A DNA stretch of 64,000 nt, from positions 1 to 64,000 of the forward strand of contig BGKB01000073.1 of NCBI GenBank assembly GCA_003116975.1, given 5' to 3'. The stretch is from Aurantiochytrium sp. KH105. Its lineage: Eukaryota > Sar > Bigyra > Thraustochytrida > Thraustochytriidae. A program made the translations under genes and the position numbers. Below, piece after piece: positions 27,549 through 35,019 of the stretch. Every line of letters begins with the position of its first letter. The stretch's first letter is position 1. A model generated the notes under the pieces. That model was not told the DNA's origin. It ran no database searches and was given only the letters and a program-made list of their open reading frames with translations.

Positions 27549-29144
27549 ATGATGCAGCAGACCTGCTTCACGGCACGCTGCAGTGCGCTGCGCAGAGTGC
27601 GCGAATCGAGGTTCCCAGCGTGCCTACGCCCCGGCCTGTCCTTGCAAACTCGCCTGCCCGCGGCGCGACCCGCGTTTCAACGAGAAATGAGCTCCTCGTC
27701 GTCCAAAACGGGCGGGGCGGCCTCGTTCGCGCAGCAATTTCTTCGCTTCGTGGACGGGTCGCCGACTCCGTTTCATTGCGTGGCGCAGACAGTGAAGCGC
27801 CTGGAAAGCTGTGGATTCACCCGTCTGCGTGAAGACTCGCACTGGGCGAACGCAGTCAAGCCCAACGGTCGGTATTTTTTTACGCGCAACGCGAGCACTA
27901 TCGTCGCCTTTACCGTCGGAGGACAATATCAAGCCGGAAACCCGTTCAAGGTAGTAGGCGCCCACACGGACAGCCCCGCGCTCAAGGTAAAACCCGTCTC
28001 GCGCCGCGAAAAGAGTGGCTACCTCCAAGTTGGCGTGGAATGTTATGGCGGTGGGCTGTGGCACACCTGGTTCGATCGAGACCTCGGCGTGGCGGGTCGC
28101 GCGATCGTGCGAACTGCAGAAGGCAAATACAAGGAGGAGCTGGTACACATCAAAAAGCCCGTGCTTCGCGTTCCGAACTTGGCCATTCACTTGCAAACTG
28201 CCGCAGAGCGCAGTGCGTTCCAATACAACAAGGAAGACCACTTGACACCCATTCTTGGTGTGGCGAGCGAGACGCTCAATAGCGTGAAGAAGGAGGACAC
28301 CACAGAGGAGGGTGCGGCGGGGGCGAGCGGACCTGCACCTGACAAGCGCCACGCGCCTCAATTTCTGGCACTCCTCGCAGCTGAAATTGGCTGCAAGCCC
28401 GAGGATATCGTCGATCTGGAGCTCACCCTTGCCGACACGCAAGGCGCGGCCATTGGTGGGCTTGACGATGCTTTCATCTTCAGTCCCCGTCTCGACAACC
28501 AAATGCACTGCTTTACAAGTATTGAAGCACTCGCAGAATATGCTACTGAGGATAACATTGCCGCCGACACGGCTGTGACGATTGTGGCCCTCTTCGACCA
28601 CGAGGAATGCGGTTCGCAGAGCAACGTTGGTGCTGGCTCACCCATTATGCGCGATACCATGGAACGGATTTCGGGTTGTTTTACAGAAGCGAGCGATCTT
28701 GAGTCCCACCGCATTGCGCTCGCCAAGAGCTTCGTCATCTCCGCTGATGGTGCTCACGCCGTCCATCCGAATTACGCGAGCAAGCACGAAATGAATCACG
28801 CTCCGAAGATGAACGGAGGTACCGTCATCAAAATCAACGATAACCAGAGATACACCACGACGGGGGTAACGGGATTCTTTATTCGTGAGCTCGCGCGTCG
28901 CGCCAACGTGCCCATTCAGGAATTTGTTGTGCGGAACGACTGCCCATGTGGAAGCACAATCGGTCCCATGATTGCGGCGCTTACCGGCTGCAGGGCCGTT
29001 GATCTTGGCGTGGCACAGCTTTCCATGCACAGCTGCCGAGAGCAGTGCGCGGTCGAGGATCTCTTTACCAATTATCAACTGCTCAGCCATTTCTTTACGG
29101 ACGGCGTGGCAGTCCTCAATTGTCTCGAGCGTTCGGACCTATAA
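27549..29144 (+). CDS. DNPEP: Aspartyl aminopeptidase (peptidase M18), possible dual start
   Basis: 531 residues from ATG 27549, or 485 from ATG 27687 (MSSSSSKTGG), the latter matching the family length of about 475. M18 metal-site motifs are all present: HTDSPAL (His139), LWHTWFDRDLGVAGR, DHEECGSQS (residues 350-357) and HAVHPNY...HEMNHAPKMNGG. CPCGSTIGPM also fits. The enzyme removes N-terminal Asp or Glu from peptides using two zinc ions. The 46 residues before the second Met are Arg/Ala/Leu/Ser-rich with one Glu per half and no Asp (ARCSALRRVR, RPGLSLQTRLPAARPAF), resembling a mitochondrial presequence. Alternative initiation could give cytosolic and organellar forms. An in-frame TTG further upstream is not used. 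Confidence 0.93.
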   Translation: MMQQTCFTARCSALRRVRESRFPACLRPGLSLQTRLPAARPAFQREMSSSSSKTGGAASFAQQFLRFVDGSPTPFHCVAQTVKRLESCGFTRLREDSHWANAVKPNGRYFFTRNASTIVAFTVGGQYQAGNPFKVVGAHTDSPALKVKPVSRREKSGYLQVGVECYGGGLWHTWFDRDLGVAGRAIVRTAEGKYKEELVHIKKPVLRVPNLAIHLQTAAERSAFQYNKEDHLTPILGVASETLNSVKKEDTTEEGAAGASGPAPDKRHAPQFLALLAAEIGCKPEDIVDLELTLADTQGAAIGGLDDAFIFSPRLDNQMHCFTSIEALAEYATEDNIAADTAVTIVALFDHEECGSQSNVGAGSPIMRDTMERISGCFTEASDLESHRIALAKSFVISADGAHAVHPNYASKHEMNHAPKMNGGTVIKINDNQRYTTTGVTGFFIRELARRANVPIQEFVVRNDCPCGSTIGPMIAALTGCRAVDLGVAQLSMHSCREQCAVEDLFTNYQLLSHFFTDGVAVLNCLERSDL

Positions 29145-29779
29145 AAATCTTCGTGCTTGCTCCATCACGATTATTACTATCAGCTCACCTATTTGAGCCA
29201 AAGCAAGGGATATAATTCCAGTAAGCGTTCGTTGCATTCTCTTATTACCCTGTCGCCCTGTCCACTTTTTCCTTTCTTTTTTCTTCCCTCAAACTTGGAT
29301 CATTCATTTGTTTATGACTGCGAGTTCCTTTTCTCTTTCGATTATTTTCCTCTTCCTCTTTTTCGAAGTTTCAAACAAACACGACTTGAAGTGCCAGATG
29401 AGCATCGGACCCTCGCTGCCAACAAAGTCTTTTATAAGCAACTCTCTGCATGGACATCCAAATTGCACTTCACCTAAACTCTGTGTGAAGGCACCTTTGC
29501 ATTCGTGATCTGCCCCAGCAACGATAAAGATTGCGTTGAGAAAAACATTCTACTTGACAGTGAGTTCCGCATTCAATCTCTAGTCAAGACGGGTTCAGCG
29601 TCACGCTTAAACGTATTGAAAGAGCCCAGGTGGAGCAAGCCCCGACGGGATTTATCGGTTGGACGTGGACGAAGCCTCTGAGCCGCCGCTGAGCCTCGGT
29701 CCAGACGCGGTTGATTGAGCCGCCTTTGCTTAGCTCAGTAGTCGGCGAAGCTTGCACGCCTGCCTGCCAACTTCTTTCC

Positions 29780-29870
29780 CCGCCGCCGCCTGCCCGCCTG
29801 CCCGTCCTACTCTCTTGCTCCTACTGCCACGCTGCTCGCCTTCGCCATGTGGAAAAAGTTACGTTGAGGA
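29780..29870 (+). repeat. Dispersed repeat, copy 1
   Basis: Shares a segment with 33105-33253: CGCCGCCGCCTGCCCGCC, then CCTACTC, a CTG/CTC-rich spacer, ACGCTGCTCGCCTT, GCC(A/T)TGTGG and ACGTTGAG. In this copy the spacer is a short CTCCTACTGCC stretch with no CTG expansion. Confidence 0.7.
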
Positions 29871-29946
29871 GACTTCGCTCCGCATCAGCGCGCCTCGTCA
29901 TCAGATTGAAAGTAGGAATCACCGAACAGGAATGCTGGCGCCCTAA

Positions 29947-30099
29947 CAAGTAAGAATCATCTTCAGTGAGTCAGGCGATCTTGCCCTTGATGAGGCTCGG
30001 ACCAATGCTCGCTTTGAGGAACTTGTCAATGTCCGGAAGCAGTACTTGGGAGTTGACGCTGTGTGGGCCGTGAAAGAGAGGTCAGCCGACCTCCCGTGA
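29947..30099 (+). pseudogene. Orphan coding-like fragment (possible lost exon)
   Basis: An open frame with no ATG, about 50 codons, ending at TGA 30097-30099. The translation (SGDLALDEARTNARFEELV, then NVRKQYLGVDAVWAVKERS) looks like real protein rather than random sequence. It is preceded by a GTAAGA-like donor sequence (29950) and a TTCAG (29962-29966). It may be an exon relic of a gene disrupted by the adjacent mobile sequence, or an exon of an unresolved gene. The family is not recognised. Confidence 0.35.
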
Positions 30100-30191
30100 A
30101 ACTGCCGCGGAGTTTCACCATTTCAAAACCGTGTAAAAGTGCAAGCAACGAGCTGCTTAGCCCTGGCTAGCCACATGAAACCGAACGAAAA

Positions 30192-30205
30192 ACCGAACGA
30201 AATTT
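30192..30205 (+). repeat. 14-bp motif ACCGAACGAAATTT, left copy
   Basis: Exact match to the reverse complement of 31310-31323. A partial copy lies just left (30180-30188) and another at 30409-30421. It may be the left terminal inverted repeat of the element that carries the transposase fragment. Confidence 0.6.
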
Positions 30206-30615
30206 CCTTTGCGCGATCTCGTCCAGCGCGCTCAAAACTAGCTCGCGCGCCTTGAAATTAAGCACAAGGAAGGACCTCAGCCCGTAGATTGCTGTGCCAA
30301 ATTTTAAAGGCTTGGGAACCAGTTTTGGTCAAGGGGTAGGGAAAATTAGTTTTGGGGGAAGGCGGCGGATAAGTGGCCTATTTGGCCAGAATAGACCGAT
30401 ACAGTGAGACCGAACGAAATTAATTAGGAGTAATATGACTAAGACTGTGTTAGGTGAGTTTCGCCTAGCCAAATCTCAAATTGCGTTGCGCTCGGGTGAT
30501 CAAGATTTGCCGGCCTCCAAATGAGAGCACAATTGCTAAAATGAGCGAATGAGCATGCCAAGAGGTGCTGCTGAGCGACGTATCGTGCCAGGATAGTCGC
30601 AAAGGTATAGGAGCT

Positions 30616-30981
30616 TCATAGATTCGCATGAGCTACCTGGACAGCACCATCCGAGGCGTGGAAGTGCGCCCAACAGTGCTTGCAGATGGCGGTGTCACAT
30701 GCCAAGCACCATTTTTGCGTCCTACGAGCTTGTCTAGCGTGTTCGTCAGGGATTTGACCCTTTTCGCACTTAGTGCAGCATATAGTGCACGCACAAGCTT
30801 GATCTTGCAGCAATTGCATGTGCTTGCCCTGTGCTCGGTTTGACAAAATCTCAGGGAGATGCCTGGCTCGATATCCAGGTGCTCTCGGATTCGGCACCTC
30901 TTCAGGCGGATCTTCGAGCTCGTTCGCATCCGCTCTGGTCCCTTTAAACATCACGTTTAGCGCCGATTCCAGCTCGTTTAA
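30616..30981 (-). pseudogene. C-terminal fragment of a piggyBac-like transposase, cut by the gap
   Basis: A 121-codon frame ends at 30616 and is open into the assembly gap at 30982, so its 5' part is missing. The C-terminus has a cysteine/histidine-rich ribbon, CTICCTKCEKG...WCLACDTAICKHCWAHFH. The CxxC...CxxC...CxxC..FH arrangement resembles the zinc-ribbon tail of piggyBac-type (DDE_Tnp_1_7/PGBD) transposases, where a similar 'C..C...LC..CF..YH' pattern follows the catalytic domain. The catalytic Asp residues would lie in the gap and cannot be checked. Truncation may be an assembly artefact, and the gene may be intact in the real genome. Confidence 0.5.
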
Positions 30982-31286
30982 NNNNNNNNNNNNNNNNNNN
31001 NNNNNNNNNNNNNNNNNNNNNNNNNNNNNNNNNNNNNNNNNNNNNNNNNNNNNNNNNNNNNNNNNNNNNNNNNNNNNNNNNNNNNNNNNNNNNNNNNNNN
31101 NNNNNNNNNNNNNNNNNNNNNNNNNNNNNNNNNNNNNNNNNNNNNNNNNNNNNNNNNNNNNNNNNNNNNNNNNNNNNNNNNNNNNNNNNNNNNNNNNNNN
31201 NNNNNNNNNNNNNNNNNNNNNNNNNNNNNNNNNNNNNNNNNNNNNNNNNNNNNNNNNNNNNNNNNNNNNNNNNNNNNNNNNNNNNN
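30982..31286. other. Assembly gap (run of N)
   Basis: 305 consecutive Ns inside the candidate mobile element. The length may be an estimate. Repeats on both sides (the ACCGAACGAAATTT family) are the probable cause of the break. Confidence 1.
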
Positions 31287-31309
31287 TACCGGGGAAACTA
31301 TTTCGCCGA

Positions 31310-31340
31310 AAATTTCGTTCGGTTAGACCGAACGAAATTT
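31310..31340. repeat. Perfect 14-bp inverted repeat with 3-bp spacer
   Basis: Left arm 31310-31323 and right arm 31327-31340 are exact reverse complements, separated by TAG. It could be a hairpin, or two element ends lying back to back. Confidence 0.9.
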
Positions 31341-31919
31341 AGCCAGGGTTAGAAAGAAGGAAAGACATATCCATGGGTTCAAGACTGCAACCAGACTTTT
31401 GAACGGACCCATCATGAAGAAAAATGTCATGATACAAGCTTGCAGGGTGGTGAGGTGGGTCGATGAACACATTGCTCTGAACGGGGACGTTTGGTCTCGA
31501 TGTGGAAGTTCTTCCGACAGGGCGTGAAAGCACCAGAGATCCCTCCAGGCTTAGATTCGACTGCCAATGCAAAGAATTCAACGGCTCTGGATCTGTAACG
31601 GGCACCTAACAAGTTGACCAGGCTTCACACGAATCATCGATCAGTCCTCTAGACCCTCCCTAGACAATATGAACTAGCTCGTGACGACGATGCCTTTTCG
31701 TTTGGTAAACGAAACGAGCGAAAGTAACCGTGCTGGGGAAATAGCAGCTACTCGCCGTCGAAAAGCAACCGCTCAGCACGCTTTCCCTGAATACTTTTAG
31801 TTGCTCGTCGCGAATGTCACCAAGGAGTGTCAGCAAACCCCTTTCCTTCCACAAGAAAAAGAAGAGCAGCATTGAGAACTGCCAAAGCGGTGACGAAAAG
31901 GCCAAATCTGATTTTCTAC
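31341..31919. other. Intergenic between mobile-element relic and the secreted vWA-like gene
   Basis: It contains a 32-codon frame at 31500-31598 (MWKFFRQGVKAPEIPPG...) with protein-like composition that ends right at a GT-containing stop context. It may be a short exon or chance. The last 100 bp are the 5' region of the vWA-like gene. Nothing else is seen. Confidence 0.4.
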
Positions 31920-32987
31920 ATGATGCATTTCGCTCGAGTGATTGCGATTGCTGCGGCGCTGCTGGCACCGCTTCAGGTTTCTGCCCAAGTCCCAGCATTC
32001 GATTCCGGACCTATCTACCCTGAAGGAATTTGCTATGGTGGAGCAGGTATGTATATAGAGTTTTACTACACAGATGATACAGGACTCGACGAAACCCAAG
32101 AGCAAGAGGCTGTTGACCTGTGCTTCGCCACTTTTGGGAACGCGATCGTTGCCGTATCAACTGTTCCGTCAGCGAGTAGCCGTGTCCTCTGTCATTTCGA
32201 CAATGAAAACGCGCCTCCAGCTGTTGTAGGCTGGTCACATGTGCCTAGCAGTGACACCCTTCCGGTGATCGGTGGCAACCCCGACTTAAGCGATCATAAA
32301 TGCTACAATCTCTTCGGTGAGACCTGCTCCGCTCAGGTGGTGGCAGCAGTCGACCGTACCTACGATCGCAAGTTTCTCCAGCGGGCGAAAGACCTCGTCA
32401 CTGACGCATATGCATTCGTTGGCACCGTTGCAAGCTCGCTCACGCTGAGCGATAATCTTCGATTCGGCATCCTGGACGTCAATCGCTACTCGGTGGACTG
32501 GCGGGTTGATATCGAGTCGGACGCAGCAGCGGATGCAACGCAGTTTGCCGCTGCTCTCGTGGATCTCGGCATCACTGATACTGCTGCATCCATTTCGACG
32601 GAGTTTTGGGATCTGTTTCAAGGCTTCGCCGAAATGAATGAGGCTGATGTGCCTTCGCATCTCCTCTTCGTCACTGATGGTAAGCTAATCAACTGGAAGA
32701 ACACGCGATTCTATCGCCGCCTTGTGCGTCGCGTGAAGAGACGCTTGGGCGATAACGCGCCGACCATCATTTGCTATCGAATTTCGGGCCAAAGAAACAC
32801 TCGTTTTCTTGACAGCGTCTGCGACTCGACGTACTACCCGGGAATGGACGGTCTTACGCTCGCCGAGATTGCGACGAATGTTGTCGACGAGATTTGTGCT
32901 GCACCAGCCCCGAGCGGGCTTTCGCTGCCAAGCGGATCGGCGCAAACAGAGTCTACGATATCTGTGTATCCTCCGCGGGCCAATTAA
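31920..32987 (+). CDS. Secreted vWA-like protein
   Basis: A 355-residue protein starting at ATG 31920 (MMHFARV). Residues 1-22 form a clean signal peptide with a hydrophobic core and a VSAQ cleavage-type end. The mature part is Cys-containing and then shows the alternation of a von Willebrand A-like fold: VVAAVDRTYDRKFLQRAKDLV for strand 1 and helix 1, LRFGILDVN for the second strand and HLLFVTDG for the fourth. The MIDAS DxSxS is degenerate (DRTYDRK keeps Asp but not both Ser), so metal binding may be lost. No C-terminal membrane segment or GPI-type tail is seen, so it is probably secreted to the exterior or wall. It sits next to a mobile-element relic, in a part of the window with few core genes. 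Confidence 0.75.
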   Translation: MMHFARVIAIAAALLAPLQVSAQVPAFDSGPIYPEGICYGGAGMYIEFYYTDDTGLDETQEQEAVDLCFATFGNAIVAVSTVPSASSRVLCHFDNENAPPAVVGWSHVPSSDTLPVIGGNPDLSDHKCYNLFGETCSAQVVAAVDRTYDRKFLQRAKDLVTDAYAFVGTVASSLTLSDNLRFGILDVNRYSVDWRVDIESDAAADATQFAAALVDLGITDTAASISTEFWDLFQGFAEMNEADVPSHLLFVTDGKLINWKNTRFYRRLVRRVKRRLGDNAPTIICYRISGQRNTRFLDSVCDSTYYPGMDGLTLAEIATNVVDEICAAPAPSGLSLPSGSAQTESTISVYPPRAN

Positions 32988-33104
32988 TCATAGGTGTGCA
33001 GACACATCAGATAAGGAATACTTCGGGTCAAGAACAAAACACAATTTAAGAAAACACAATTTTTAGGATTCTAGTTTTCAGAACGTCTGTCTGTCCCCGT
33101 TCAA

Positions 33105-33135
33105 TTCCGCCGCCGCCTGCCCGCCCTACTCGCTA

Positions 33136-33213
<78 letters not shown>

Positions 33214-33253
33214 ACGCTGCTCGCCTTTGCCTTGTGGGAAACGTCACGTTGAG
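33105..33253 (+). repeat. Dispersed repeat, copy 2, carrying a CTG expansion
   Basis: Same framework as 29780-29870, but the spacer between CCTACTC and ACGCTGCTCGCCTT is replaced by 25 pure CTG units. The similarity ends around GTTGAG in both copies. Confidence 0.7.
33137..33211 (+). repeat. (CTG)25 trinucleotide tract
   Basis: 25 uninterrupted CTG units, outside any supported CDS. Confidence 0.95.
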
Positions 33254-34175
33254 TGATACGATGCTCAGCTCAGCAGCATCCGTGTCAGACTCTGTCATTT
33301 CATTGTTGCCTGAGTCTCTGCAAACCACGTCTTGGGCGCATGGTCGCACCAAGGTGACTTCTGCCCGCAGCCGCGTGCGCCTCAAACAATGCAACTTGAA
33401 GCGCCTCGCATCGATCTTCAGACCCTGCACCGCAGCTTCTCAAGGCACCTTTTCTTACGTCGACAACCTCGTCTACGTTCTCGCCTGGTCTCACAACTCT
33501 GTCTCCTTTTTCGCGGCGGGGTCACTCACCGACCATGGCAGTAAGTTCGGCTGGGGCACCGATTACGCACGCACTTACATCAGCTACGTGCGGTCGTGCG
33601 GCGGCCACTGCTGCCGGTGCTGGTGCAGGTGTTGATGCTAATATACACCATGTGCAGAAGCCAGCAGGCTCCGATTAATTAACAAGAAGTGTTTTGGGTT
33701 CTGCATGCAAGCAACCCACTGCTATGCAGCTGCAGCCCAGGCCGTGGATTCGCGACGATACGGCAGGAGACAGCAGCGAGCATGTCTCCGATGGCGTGGC
33801 ATGCATATGCATGTCTCGCCACAGCCACACCACGTGCACATAGCAACGCTGTCGGCAGGGACCGTCCCTGCGACGCCGTGCACGTGGGAATGGCGGTCGC
33901 CGGATTCGGCCATGAGCTTCTCGCGCAGAGCCTCGGGCCGGTGTCGAGGCGGTTCTGGGAGTTCTCTTCGTCCCTCCAAGGCGCCGTTGCAGCTGCAGAT
34001 GATGCCGGGATAGCAGGCGGCGTGAGATGAGGCCGCAGCTGCAGCAGCAGCCTGCACGGTAGACCCGAAACGCAGAGCAGCAGTAGCAGCGGCAGCAGCA
34101 GCAGTAGCAGCAGAAGCAACAGCGGTAACAGCGGCAGCGGCAGCGGCGCAAGTTTTCCTCGTTCGCTCGAGCGCC

Positions 34176-34412
34176 ATGGCGCATCATCACCAGCAGCCCG
34201 TGCAGGCGCAGGCCGTGCCGGTGAACACGGGCGACCCGCGCTTCGCGGGGCTGCAGCCGCCGCTGCGCGTGGAGCACCACCACTACTGCGGCAAGTGGAC
34301 GCTCATCGTCGGCGTGCTCACGTGCGGGCTCACCGGATGCCTCGTCTGCTGCCCCTTCGACAAGCGCGAGGAGGTCGTCGACGCCAACGGCCGCCGCGTC
34401 GTGCTCAAGTAG
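34176..34412 (+). CDS. Small Cys-rich membrane-anchored protein
   Basis: A 78-residue protein starting at ATG 34176. A His/Gln-rich N-terminus is followed by HHYCGKWTLIVGVLTCGLTGCLVCCPFDKREEVV: one hydrophobic segment (about residues 42-58) framed by YCG and CCPFD, then a charged tail. This 'CG...CCPxD' arrangement recalls small BRI3/LITAF-like or protist-specific C-tail membrane proteins, but I cannot assign a family. The Cys cluster could be palmitoylated or metal-binding. Codon choice is strongly GC-biased, like the confirmed genes, and the start context GCGCCATGG is good. Confidence 0.7.
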   Translation: MAHHHQQPVQAQAVPVNTGDPRFAGLQPPLRVEHHHYCGKWTLIVGVLTCGLTGCLVCCPFDKREEVVDANGRRVVLK

Positions 34413-35019
34413 GCCGCCAGGAGCGCCGCCCGCGAGTCGCGCAGCCCCCCCGCGCAGCCGCGCGCTGCAGCTCGCCGAGCACGCCCGCCAGCTGCAAATG
34501 TAGAATGTAGAGTTGGGGAGTTGGGTCCGTGAAGATGTGGAGGGAGACGAGAGAGCGCCGCTGAAGAGAGAGAGGGGAAAGAATAGAGACCACCCTCGGA
34601 GGCAGCACCAGTACCATCATCATCATCATCGTCGGCGTCGTCGTCGTCGGCGGCGTCGTCGTCAGTTGTCATAACCTAGTAATTAGCATGTTTCCATTCA
34701 GCTTCCACCACGATGTATACGTATACGTATGTGCCCGCCCTCCGGCTCGGGGATGGCGTTCACCATCCACCATGGCCATTGATGCCATGGATGTTCTTTG
34801 TCGCTGGTGACCTGACCTTGCGTGCTTGCTTCGCTCGGATGCAAGCTGCATGACGAGAGTCCGCAAGGCGCTTCGACTTGCTTGCGCTGGTGGCGAGCGC
34901 CGGCGGCGAGACGAAGGAGCTCAAGCTGCAGCGCGAGGAGGGCGCGCTGCGCTCGCTCTCCTCCCGAGACCCGCCGGCTCGTTCATCGGCGTGCCTGCGC
35001 GAGGGGTCGTAGCTATAGC
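34413..35019. other. Intergenic with GACGAC/ATCATC repeats
   Basis: 3' UTR of the small membrane protein, a CATCATCATC...GTCGTC run (34613-34665), then the 5' region of the UBE3D-fusion gene, whose frame is open from a GTG but without an ATG. No gene is seen. Confidence 0.5.

Larger units (their letters stand above)
29145..30615. other. Gene-poor accessory stretch with repeat copy and orphan exon-like ORF
   Basis: The 3' UTR of the M18 gene is followed by relic sequence. It includes repeat copy 1 (29780-29870), an orphan coding-like fragment (29947-30099), the motif ACCGAACGAAATT(T) at 30192-30205 and 30409-30421, and AT-richer sequence up to the transposase fragment. No intact gene is seen. 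Confidence 0.5.
30192..31323. mobile_element. Candidate truncated DNA transposon bounded by 14-bp inverted repeats
   Basis: The interval is bounded by perfect 14-bp inverted repeats (30192-30205 and 31310-31323) and encloses the piggyBac-like transposase fragment and the assembly gap. The true length is unknown because of the gap. No flanking TTAA duplication was identified, so the boundaries are provisional. The repeats could instead belong to a separate small element family. Confidence 0.4.
32988..34175. other. Gene-poor stretch with CTG expansion
   Basis: It contains repeat copy 2 (33105-33253) with a CTG tract. An open frame (33261-33635, MLSSAASVSDSVIS...) of about 124 codons has unclear coding character and a Cys-rich end. 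A GCAGCA-rich stretch (34033-34145) lies just before the small membrane protein. No convincing gene is seen. Confidence 0.4.

Noticed and set aside
29620-29720. Possible tRNA or small RNA gene
   Set aside because: Looked for cloverleaf arms and a T-loop motif; none could be drawn here or elsewhere in the window.
33261-33635. 124-codon frame after the CTG repeat
   Set aside because: Start adjoins a dispersed repeat, the end is an odd Cys-rich run, and no domain is recognised; left uncalled.
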